Of a stretch of 64,000 bases of DNA, positions 59,001-64,000 are shown one piece after another (the stretch's first letter is position 1; each line of letters begins with the position of its first letter). The notes beneath the pieces were generated by a model. It was not told where the DNA came from. It saw only the letters and a program-made list of their open reading frames with translations, and did not search any database. This stretch comes from Lineus longissimus (Eukaryota; Nemertea; Pilidiophora; Heteronemertea; Lineidae). Made by a program: the position numbers and the translations under genes. The stretch spans positions 12,834,001 through 12,898,000 of the forward strand of contig NC_088312.1 in NCBI RefSeq assembly GCF_910592395.1, in the 5' to 3' direction.

Positions 59001-62000
59001 AGATTTTTCTGCCAGTTGGCTGAAAAGAGTGGGAATATTAAACCTCTGTCTAATTTGTCAGATTATCAAAAAATTCCGTGGTTAACTATCAGTTTAAATT
59101 TCACGATTTACTTGCCTGACTGTCCGAAATATCATATCAAAATTTCAGATTCACGACCCCACGCAGTACTTGATGCGACGCGGTCAAACATTGACAATTT
59201 AACTACTAAACGGCTTAAAAATCAATGGTGGTGTTGTCTCCGATACCTGATATCAGCCACATTATTCTATGAAAGTCGTTTTGTACATTAATTTTGTAAA
59301 GCTGTATTTTGCGTAGCATAGTCAGTTGTGTTGGCAGCGTGAGAACATGATCCATCCATCTGATTTTGAGAATGCACTAGACACTAATAATAGAGTGTTC
59401 CAGCAAAAGCACAGACAAATTCTTGAAAACAGAAGGATAAACAGTTCATGGTCGATCCGGTGTGACTTAATCTATGTCTCTAGCTACTATATTTTCTTCA
59501 AGACTACCACGAACAGCATGATTGCTCTTACCGATGGTCTTTTCCATACAAAAGGCTTCGGGGGCTTCCTGCTGAAGAAGAGGGCTTCATCTGTGGCTGG
59601 GAAATCAGGGTCTTCAAATTGTTGCCCTTCCCTTTTCAAATGTGCTATGATCGCTTGGTTTTTCTGGACTCCTATAGCATCAGATGGCCTAAATGATATT
59701 TCAAATTTTATTCGGCGATACAAACAAAAGATTAATATATATCGAACCAAAAATGTTCCTCGGATCTGAAAGAAGTAATTTAACTTCTAAATCCGGGAAA
59801 GTTCCTGGAAACAAACCAACGCCATCGCCTAAATTAGGTGTGTAGGCGTGACCCTTACTTGACCGACACGTTTAGTTTGGCCTGTTGTCTGCGACCTCGA
59901 ACTTCATACCGTAGAAAATCAACTCGTACTGATCCGGCCACTCGATCCCCAAACTGGGAACGCATGAACGCACTGGTATCTGACTATCTCCTTTGTCCCT
60001 CCACCATAAGGCCTAGTTTCCCCTTATGACATCACTATTTCGGACACTCAGCGCCCCATTTCTGGAAAGGTGTATAGGCCAATGAATCATATCGAGGCCT
60101 GTTCAAGGCCAGCTGTGTCGTGTACTGGAGAAAACATGTTAACGGTGCCTGGGAAGGTGCCTATTCGTTGACTAGTCATTCAGCTGTTGATGACCTTGAT
60201 AAAAACGTTTGTAGTCTGACATGTACAGCCTACCTCATATCAATATCAACACCTACATCAAACGATATCTCCGCAACAAATGCACCAAAACCAAATTTAT
60301 TTTCGGTTTTTTTACATGGCAAATTATGCAGTGAAAAAATTTGTGCAATCACATTTCTGCCATAATGCATGACTAAAAAACAAAATTGCTTAAAAGATAT
60401 ATGTTAAAAGCCGCATTGAGTTTGGTGAATTATGACTTAGACTGTACATGTGTAATAACTGCATGCATGGTTCACTCCCTGTCATAAAGTACTGGGGAGA
60501 TTTTATGGCCACGTGTACTACAGGGTCAACATTTTTCCAAGTAGGCCAGGTACATACAGTTGAAGGTCGATACGAAAAAGATATTGAAATGGCACAAGTA
60601 CAGTACAACGTCCAGTCGAATGAATGAAAGTTACGTAACGCAATTTAGTAGGCTGACAGTTAAGGGTTGGCCATAGGTCCCATCATTTTGGCTAGATCTT
60701 TGAATCCTAAAGCAATTAAAAATACTTCAGAATAAGTGAATTTCCATTTTAAACCTAGGAGGCTGTTGTCTGGAAAAGAAAGCAGAGACTCCCACCCTTG
60801 AAATTGGCATCCGCTTCGTTTGGAAAGCGTTCTTAATTGCTACAGGATTTCAAATTCTAGCCTTAACATCACCTTGGCGGCTCATCTATCTATTTAGATT
60901 CAACAATATGGCAAAAGTTAACCGTTCCACAATTTTAAAATTTCAACAGGTGCACAGAATAGCTAAGACTTCATGTAATATCCCACGACACATTGATATG
61001 AAACTCGGTTTAGATCATATCGGTTGAATATTTAAAAACACGCGTCCATATTTTAAGGTTCTGGTCTCTATGGCAATGCGATTGGTGAATAATACGCCCT
61101 GGTCCCTTTTTACATCACTATAAAATTTGCTTAAGATAGGATAATAATCTTTAGGTTAATGGCAAAATGAAAATGATGAGTTTTAATGTGCAGTATCCAA
61201 ATATCACAACAATGCTTCCTTTTAAGACCAAAAAATAATATCCCAAATTCAGAGCGCTGTATCTCAAAAGGCACCCAGCGCTGATCATGATTCGTGCATT
61301 TCCTTTATGGTCCGCATTTCTCCCACAGTGTGTGTAACTTTCATTTTGATATTATCATGGGTGTTCAAGAAGTGCCAAAAGACTATCATGATCGTGGAAG
61401 AAAAGAATCAGGGGTTATTAACCCTTGAAGGGCTAAAAGGTACGTCATTTATACCGATAATACAACGTCAACAGGCTTAGATTTCACACGAATTGAATTT
61501 GTGCGAGGACAATTAGGCCTTTAGTTTATCAAAGCAGCAGATTGTTTGAGATCGATGAACCTTTCACTGACATATTGACGATTCCGGCATTTAGGTCTAA
61601 ACATTTTAATTTCGATTGCAACACCTGCTGTTTCTGGAACTAACCCGATGAACTCGGCATGCCTGCATCTGTAACCAGTCAGACAATGGTCCCCGTTTTG
61701 CGAGGTACGCCTTTCACACTCGCTGAATCGACTGCGCCCCACATTTCCATCGATTCTTCCGTAGCAAGATTTACGAGTTGCATCTAGGTTTAGCTGCGTC
61801 ACCTCTAAAAACCTGTTTGTGCAAAAAGCGCACATCTGCGCATGTCATTGTTGATTTCATCGATACAATTTCAATTTTCTCTCACAGTTAATCGGTTTTA
61901 TACTCCGACACACGAAAGCCTCGAGTTCTTAGCAATCAGAATGTATGGCTCTGATTCGTCTTCTTCGAAAAGACCTATTGCATTTTAAGTCACTTTATGA

Positions 62001-62509
62001 AACGCATGCAATCATTAAGCCAAGTACTTGTTATCACATCTGCCTATTCTGCTGTGAATGCTACACAACACAGCACGTGCAATAATCTTCACATCTTACG
62101 CAGATATGGTAGAAATAAGCGCAATTTGCACCCTTGATTGGGCGTGGGGCTGCAAAAACACTGGTGTCACTGCTTATTGAGGACAGCTACATCAATATAA
62201 ACCAATTAACAACGTGTTTAAGCTACATGTATTTATCATCTAAAATATCAACCAGCAAATCCGAGTCGAGTGACATAGAACAGAAAATATTCGCTGTTGG
62301 ATCTGCCTGTGCTTTCAATTTTTTTACTGTCGTCTGCTAGCGCTTTGTGAGCCATAGTGGAAGTGCCTTGCTGACACTGTCCGAATCCCCACACTGTTAA
62401 TAGTTCAAGAGTTCACTCACCTAGCATGCTTCTTTGAAATTCTGGCCTCATTACTTCCCAAATGGTAACCTGTTACCCCAGCCGAGCTATAAACTTTACG
62501 TGACGACAT
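32047..62509 (-). CDS. Classical EF-hand calpain homologue with Cys-to-Val active site, 18 exons found
   Basis: Eighteen exons join in phase to 695 codons; classical calpains are about 690-715, so only a short final exon is missing. Order: N-terminal anchor; protease core (residues about 31-332); C2-like domain III (about 333-515) with [13 protein letters not shown] and an acidic DDDDD loop; a short linker exon; penta-EF-hand domain (about 531-695). Calpains are cytosolic Ca2+-regulated cysteine proteases. Here the catalytic Cys is Val108 ([12 protein letters not shown]), while His263 (KGHAYTV) and Asn291 (RIRNPWG) remain. Proteolysis is therefore unlikely, as in vertebrate CAPN6, which also lacks the Cys. 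EF2 ([12 protein letters not shown]) and EF3 ([12 protein letters not shown]) are canonical; EF4 and EF5 look degenerate. A regulatory or structural Ca2+-binding role is inferred. Coding frames are clean, arguing against a simple pseudogene. Confidence 0.93.
33225..33341 (-). CDS. Calpain exon 17 (EF4)
   Basis: After TCTTCCAG; ends GCATTTG|GTACGT. Encodes [18 protein letters not shown] and [16 protein letters not shown]. The EF4 loop ([12 protein letters not shown]) lacks most Ca2+ ligands. Confidence 0.88.
33723..33801 (-). CDS. Calpain exon 16 (EF3)
   Basis: After CATTTCAG; ends AAGTTGG|GTAAGT. Encodes [19 protein letters not shown] with a full canonical EF-hand loop (D-x-D-x-S-G-D...E). 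Confidence 0.92.
34716..34784 (-). CDS. Calpain exon 15 (EF2)
   Basis: After GCGACAG; ends TGGAAG|GTCAGT. Encodes [19 protein letters not shown]; with the Asp at the end of exon 14 it completes a canonical EF-hand. Confidence 0.92.
35886..35944 (-). CDS. Calpain exon 14
   Basis: After ATTTTAG in phase 1; encodes [19 protein letters not shown] and ends at GAT|GTATCC. Matches the FSxETCRxMxxxxD helix preceding EF2 in calpains. Confidence 0.85.
36004..37661. mobile_element. TIR element with about 90-bp arms enclosing an RS-rich ORF
   Basis: Both arms contain TAGAAAATTCTACCATAT and GATAATACCAGAGGTAGTA or the inverse, and AGTGCTC marks the ends. Lies in calpain intron 13. The exact termini and target duplication are not certain. 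Long C and G runs and a GAATTT repeat tail (about 36390-36410, possibly a truncated LINE 3' end) occur inside. Confidence 0.7.
36826..37518 (-). CDS. Arg/Ser-rich ORF inside a TIR element, unknown function
   Basis: This 230-codon frame starts [19 protein letters not shown] strongly basic RS region ([15 protein letters not shown], then [10 protein letters not shown]) is followed by a possible amphipathic segment, [19 protein letters not shown]. The C-terminal third looks less constrained. RS stretches bind RNA or partner proteins in splicing factors, and basic leaders also occur in transposon Gag-like proteins. Its place between long inverted arms suggests it belongs to the mobile element, not to the host calpain gene around it. 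The family was not recognised. Confidence 0.5.
   Translation of the reverse strand: MAPPLSGRDKLDFLPPLPSEDPKVPKPSPQLRLGPPPVSGLGVSPRTRRSPSLSPTRQRSRSRARSRSRRRSRKLFSDNVSSSSDDEWRSRRRRQRRSRSPAPVINQFTEMMGSFLAMVKPLMSAGRASQSPQAALGAPATQPPQAEVPSTVFRSESPDPAGDGDLFDLHGFYPLDTYFRTDQRISFHVRLNSLNPVQKCCLFAEFNQNSRRFVKQVSVGKLAELSIYTI
37813..38193 (+). pseudogene. LINE leader with hydrophobic segment and 2A-like motif
   Basis: From a second Met at 37921, a hydrophobic run ([10 protein letters not shown]) is followed at 37981-38004 by SVECNPGA, close to the ribosome-skipping 2A consensus D-V-E-x-N-P-G-P but with Ser for Asp and Ala for the last Pro. Signal-2A leaders are known in LINEs of sea urchins and other invertebrates. 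A Gln/Pro/Met-rich stretch follows. The frame ends in TGA overlapping the next ATG (ATGA at 38190-38193). Confidence 0.65.
38190..38912 (+). pseudogene. LINE ORF1-like region and start of AP endonuclease
   Basis: 240 codons: a coiled coil (about 15-55, [20 protein letters not shown]), then [10 protein letters not shown] and [14 protein letters not shown] of an L1-ORF1-type RNA-binding fold. It continues into [18 protein letters not shown] and DVIGLSETW, the first endonuclease motifs. A premature TGA follows SETW; endonuclease text resumes after it ([21 protein letters not shown]) up to about 39062. Confidence 0.85.
39062..40370. mobile_element. TIR element inserted into the LINE endonuclease
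   Basis: Ends AAGGCCTTCATACACTACAT and the inverse of AAGGCCTCCATACACTGCAT, continuing with GACAAAAGT on both sides. Many internal CCACA and GCYACAAA words recur in both orientations. LINE coding text resumes directly at its right edge. The flanks (TGAA left, TTTAA right) hint at a TTAA site but do not match cleanly. No transposase seen. Confidence 0.8.
40437..41330 (+). pseudogene. LINE AP endonuclease, C-terminal part
   Basis: Contains the conserved VGDFNARTS and [10 protein letters not shown] motifs; the Asp/Asn and SDH residues belong to the endonuclease active site that nicks target DNA. The frame breaks near 41290 and continues in another frame. Confidence 0.9.
41287..42363 (+). pseudogene. 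LINE reverse transcriptase
   Basis: Shows [61 protein letters not shown] and [14 protein letters not shown]. The FADD catalytic box follows at about 42367-42378, one frame away, showing a frameshift near 42335. A second frame break is near 42455. Confidence 0.93.
42575..43529 (+). pseudogene. LINE C-terminal region with zinc knuckle
   Basis: RT thumb-like text ([20 protein letters not shown], then [13 protein letters not shown]) runs to about 43330. A +1 shift then leads to [15 protein letters not shown] and CIVCPRF, a CCHC-type knuckle near the C-terminus. The final stop is at 43527-43529. Confidence 0.85.
44113..44426. repeat. Foldback MITE, TATGGCTGGCGC ends
   Basis: Arms of about 50 bp share TATGGCTGGCGC and CAGAATTATGCC or inverses. 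A CACCTG direct repeat flanks the element. Additional TTATGCCG/CGGCATAA words occur inside. Confidence 0.75.
45050..45176 (-). CDS. Calpain exon 13 (EF1)
   Basis: After TTTTCAAG; ends TTCAAAAAAG|GTCAGT in phase 1. Encodes [20 protein letters not shown] and [11 protein letters not shown], the non-canonical first EF-hand of the PEF domain. Confidence 0.92.
45642..45899 (+). CDS. MADF-like DNA-binding ORF of the Harbinger-like element
   Basis: 85 codons. [26 protein letters not shown] and MAAAI match the first part of the MADF (Myb/SANT-like) fold: a leading Leu, W/ERP and a spaced aromatic Tyr. In autonomous Harbinger elements such a protein partners the nuclease to find the transposon ends. 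The domain appears truncated, and no nuclease gene is present. Confidence 0.65.
   Translation: MAAPILNEMELIVDEESELHELIWTTELEGRLVELWQERPALFEVTSPLYSDKNRRLLCMAAAILEYAGVTGGVTYGATMVTPCF
45921..46112 (+). repeat. Two 96-bp tandem units inside the Harbinger-like element
   Basis: Units start GTCATTTTGT at 45921 and 46017, and a partial third unit begins at 46113. They differ at only a few bases. Each contains the palindromic word AACATTT/AAATGTT around GAAAAC. Confidence 0.9.
46326..46555 (+). repeat. Hairpin-rich repeat with TTTGGCAAGC words, copy 2
   Basis: Inverted, near-identical counterpart of 14746-14966; interrupts the left subterminal array of the composite element. Confidence 0.8.
46668..46814. 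repeat. Short palindromic MITE, TATAGAT ends
   Basis: Both arms contain ATGCACTTGATTGGGA and CAACGTTTACG or their inverses. About 147 bp, with TA-type flanks; nested in the composite element. Confidence 0.8.
46839..46875 (+). repeat. (GTTT)n microsatellite
   Basis: About eight GTTT units in a row. Confidence 0.95.
48151..48779. mobile_element. TIR element with 9-bp duplication TACCCTGGT/TAGCCTGGT
   Basis: Arms of about 50 bp share GCGATTTATTTTTTCACACC and GACGCCATTTTGTTTCCC. Flanks at 48142-48150 and 48780-48788 match at 8 of 9 positions. Mutator-like duplication size; no transposase seen. Confidence 0.8.
48793..49210 (+). repeat. GAGACAAGACCAC MITE, copy A
   Basis: Ends GAGACAAGACCACAATTGA and the inverse GTGGTCTTGTCTC; right part contains TGTAGACTTGCCACA and CCAACCTATGAATATTC. 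Joined to copy B through ACA. Confidence 0.88.
49214..49657 (+). repeat. GAGACAAGACCAC MITE, copy B (tandem with A)
   Basis: Same ends and orientation as copy A, three bases downstream of it; the final arm reads GTATTGTCTC. Confidence 0.88.
50248..50290 (-). CDS. Calpain exon 12 (linker)
   Basis: After TTTTTCAG in phase 2; encodes [14 protein letters not shown] and ends AAAAAG|GTATGC. It fits exactly between the domain III and EF-hand exons by phase; short, so supported mainly by splice sites. Confidence 0.75.
50649..51090 (+). repeat. GAGACAAGACCAC MITE, copy C
   Basis: Same ends as copies A and B, with a GTCA direct repeat at 50645-50648 and 51091-51094, 52 bp from calpain exon 11. Confidence 0.88.
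51143..51369 (-). CDS. Calpain exon 11 (domain III end)
   Basis: After CTTTCGCAG; ends GGCTCCAG|GTATGC. Encodes [33 protein letters not shown] and [14 protein letters not shown], the hallmark of calpain C2-like domain III. Confidence 0.95.
51837..51999. repeat. Hairpin MITE, TGGCAAGCC ends, TA flanks
   Basis: Arms share TGGCAAGCC, TGTGTCCAATA and AAGAAAAC. TA on both sides. Followed to about 52150 by repeated AAAACCTAGTTTT palindromes. Confidence 0.75.
52384..52547 (-). CDS. Calpain exon 10 (domain III)
   Basis: After TGTTTCAG; ends TATGAG|GTAAGG. Encodes [15 protein letters not shown], an acidic DDDDDVD loop thought to sense Ca2+ or lipid, and [15 protein letters not shown] to IGFSGYE. Confidence 0.95.
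53358..53518 (-). CDS. Calpain exon 9
   Basis: After TTTGGCAG; ends TTCCCGG|GTTCGT. Encodes [18 protein letters not shown] and [19 protein letters not shown], a strongly conserved calpain segment. Confidence 0.94.
54311..54444. repeat. Hairpin MITE beside calpain exon 8
   Basis: Arms share AGTTTTCGCAAA, CCGAAACG and AACGTGAACGCCTATC. A diverged related copy lies just upstream at about 54170-54310. Confidence 0.75.
54516..54593 (-). CDS. Calpain exon 8
   Basis: After TCTTACAG; ends GAGTTCTG|GTAGGT. Encodes [17 protein letters not shown] and FDHDGEFW, the end of the protease core. Confidence 0.95.
54939..55039 (-). CDS. Calpain exon 7 (active-site Asn), GC donor
   Basis: After ATTTTCAG; encodes [18 protein letters not shown] and WTGPWSD and ends AGTGACAG|GCATGT. 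Asn291 and Trp293 of the catalytic centre are intact. The intron after it must use a GC donor to stay in frame with exon 8. Confidence 0.93.
55500..55875 (+). pseudogene. LINE 3' fragment in calpain intron 6
   Basis: Broken frames with [20 protein letters not shown] and a [16 protein letters not shown] tail resemble the C-terminal knuckle region of the LINE at 37.7-43.7 kb. An ATTGAAATTGA-type tail ends it. Confidence 0.6.
55951..56025 (-). CDS. Calpain exon 6 (active-site His)
   Basis: After TGTTTCAG; ends AGAAAG|GTAAGA. Encodes [20 protein letters not shown] with catalytic His263 present. Confidence 0.95.
56741..56915 (-). CDS. Calpain exon 5
   Basis: After CATTTAG; ends GCTAAG|GTTTGT. 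Encodes [30 protein letters not shown] and [10 protein letters not shown], closely matching other calpains. Confidence 0.95.
57602..57851 (-). CDS. Calpain exon 4 (Cys position replaced by Val)
   Basis: After CGAGTAG; ends TATGCGAA|GTAAGT. Begins [20 protein letters not shown] and ends [22 protein letters not shown] replaces the expected GAC-TGY-TGG at the catalytic Cys. Confidence 0.95.
58601..58670 (-). CDS. Calpain exon 3
   Basis: After TTCTTCAG; ends ATCTCTG|GTAAGG. Encodes [20 protein letters not shown] then GIS; the Gln before the active site (oxyanion hole) is present. Confidence 0.95.
58783..59240 (-). repeat. GAGACAAGACCAC MITE, copy D (reverse)
   Basis: Inverse orientation of copies A-C, with the same ends, lying in calpain intron 2. 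Confidence 0.88.
59532..59688 (-). CDS. Calpain exon 2
   Basis: After TCATTTAG; ends CCATCG|GTAAGA. Encodes [20 protein letters not shown] and [11 protein letters not shown], the classical calpain entry to the protease core. Confidence 0.95.
59982..60076 (-). repeat. CTATACAC-type MITE, truncated copy
   Basis: Reverse copy of the first 95 bp of the repeat at 62667-62855. Confidence 0.85.
60077..62420. other. Calpain intron 1, no gene recognised
   Basis: A 104-codon minus-strand frame at 61521-61835 is cysteine-rich ([14 protein letters not shown] and similar) but matches no domain I know, and its ends show no convincing splice sites. The rest is unremarkable. Confidence 0.4.
62421..62509 (-). 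CDS. Calpain exon 1 (start codon)
   Basis: Begins ATG at 62507-62509; encodes [18 protein letters not shown] then [10 protein letters not shown]; ends GCATGCTAG|GTGAGT in phase 2, which fits exon 2. N-termini are poorly conserved, so the choice rests on phase, donor and length. Confidence 0.75.
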
Positions 62510-62666
62510 TTTCCAAAGAACGACTGCTCCGTTATCGATGTGAATCGTGAATGATTTGCCAATGTGTCGAGGGCGTATCTTATTGACTCATATTTAGGGC
62601 CAGCAGATGTATACAATCTCGTTCCCATCGGTAAGATATAGCTGTGACCGGGCCTGCGGAAATTGC

Positions 62667-62855
62667 CTATACACCTTTCCAGAAGTGGGGCGCCGAGTGT
62701 CCGAAATAGAGATGTCGTAAGGGGAAACTAGGCCTTATGGTGGAGGGACAAAGGAGATAGTCATGGTTGACCAACACACTTGAATGCCTTTAATGACGGA
62801 CAAGGGGGAAAAGTTAGTTTCAATGCAAGCCACCAATTTCGGGAAGCATGTATAG
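62667..62855 (+). repeat. CTATACAC-type MITE, intact copy (empty site for the TTAA insertion)
   Basis: 189 bp with imperfect inverted ends. The word CCTTTAATGACGG at about 62788-62800 corresponds to the interrupted point of the copy at 3448-5030. Confidence 0.88.
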
Positions 62856-64000
62856 AAATCTCGTGAACTCGATCCATAAACACAATCTATGATGAATGCC
62901 AATGAATACCCATGCACCAGCTCACATCACGGCTATCCATGTACACAAATGGTGAAAGATGTGGATTATCAATTATCAAAATATGTGAATCATATAGGCC
63001 TAGACGTGAACAAAATGCAACGTACATCTGTGCCAAATTTAAGGAAAAGAGTATGTTACTGCTGCATGCTGATTGAAAACATGAACATGGTAGATCTATT
63101 TTCAAATATTCCTAATCAAGAATTCATAAATACTTTATTTATTCTTGCTAAAATGCACTACCAGATTCAGAATGAACTACTGTCGAACAGAAATCTTTAG
63201 CGAATGCCGAAACAAATGACGTATTCGTGGCAGAATATTTTCGCGAATCAAGCGATTTCTTTTCCAACAAAATCAAAACTGTCTGTTTTGACTTAGATCT
63301 CTTTGTTAGTGTATGGGCGCTGTGGTGTAGATGTCCATATAACATACATGAACTCAAATCCACTGTCAACAGACACCGTGATGTGCATCATTAGACAAAA
63401 TATATACAAGAGGTCTGGAATTGGTGTTTGGTATTTACGAAGTCTTGTTAATCACCTCTTTGTACGGTTCACCAAGCTGAGATCGACCAGAGTCCTTCAA
63501 AACAATTTATTTGAAATACTCTGGGTCGACATTTGGCCTAGCTATAGATGCAATGCCTCTGAAGAAACGTGGAAACAATACCATGGAGTTTAAGCTGAAA
63601 AGCGCTGAGAATTTCGCGGCACCATGACCAACTCGCGAAATTCGGGAAAATATCCTGGACGCGATATTTTTTTCTTTTTCTGCTCTACAGTATAAAAAGT
63701 GGCGGTCATTCACAATGACTAATTTCAGACAATAATGCTCAGTAACTACAGAGAGAGTGTTTCAATAATACGTACATGTACATTGAATATTTTCAATAAT
63801 ATTGAAAGACTCTGACTCCAGTAACGATCAGGAAAAACAGCGGTAGTTTTCTAGTTATTGGTAGATATTAGTAACTTTATCACTCTTTCTAAACTTTCAG
63901 GTGTACGGCATCGTGTCATTAAGTAATGGGTTGACTGCACCACAAATTTAAAAAATGATATCTTCGAAGTATTTGATGAAATCGACGCAAAAGTTGTTAT
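62856..64000. other. Upstream of calpain, no gene recognised
   Basis: The plus-strand frame 62889-63200 (103 codons) and shorter frames carry no recognisable domain. No clear promoter element was identified. Confidence 0.4.

Overview
The window is animal genomic DNA with no bacterial features. It has spliced genes with GT-AG introns, tRNA-derived SINE and LINE remnants, and very many terminal-inverted-repeat (TIR) DNA transposons and MITEs. The gene types (FMRFamide-receptor-like GPCR, Ly6 protein, sialin-like SLC17 transporter, EF-hand calpain), the frequent TACATGTA-type words and the dense MITEs fit a marine invertebrate. A lancelet or another deuterostome is my best guess, but the sequence alone does not settle the species.

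Layout. 1-5.1 kb: repeats, including a Tc1 element with one in-frame stop and a TTAA-flanked, Kolobok-like element carrying a THAP zinc finger, which sits inside an older MITE. 5.7-7.5 kb: foldback elements and an isolated GPCR N-terminal exon (minus). 9.4-10.4 kb: a complete single-exon FMRFamide-receptor-like GPCR (minus). 12.4-22.2 kb: a three-exon Ly6/uPAR-domain GPI-anchored protein gene (minus). Its 9.1-kb first intron holds a LINE remnant, a pogo/Tigger element, elements with 9-bp target duplications and a SINE. 23.3-29.7 kb: a complete nine-exon sialin-type SLC17 transporter (plus, 509 aa). 32.0-62.5 kb: an 18-exon classical calpain gene (minus, 695 codons, lacking only a short last exon). 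Its introns hold a LINE with a 2A-like motif, a PIF/Harbinger-like MADF element, a 3.7-kb composite element and four copies of one 0.44-kb MITE.

I assembled the three spliced genes by hand from splice sites, reading phase and family motifs; all phases agree. The strongest biological observation is that the calpain has valine where the catalytic cysteine should be (GDVW for GDCW), while the His and Asn of the triad and two canonical EF-hands are intact. This suggests a non-proteolytic calpain homologue. The genes form no operon or obvious pathway; they are independent loci in a transposon-rich region.
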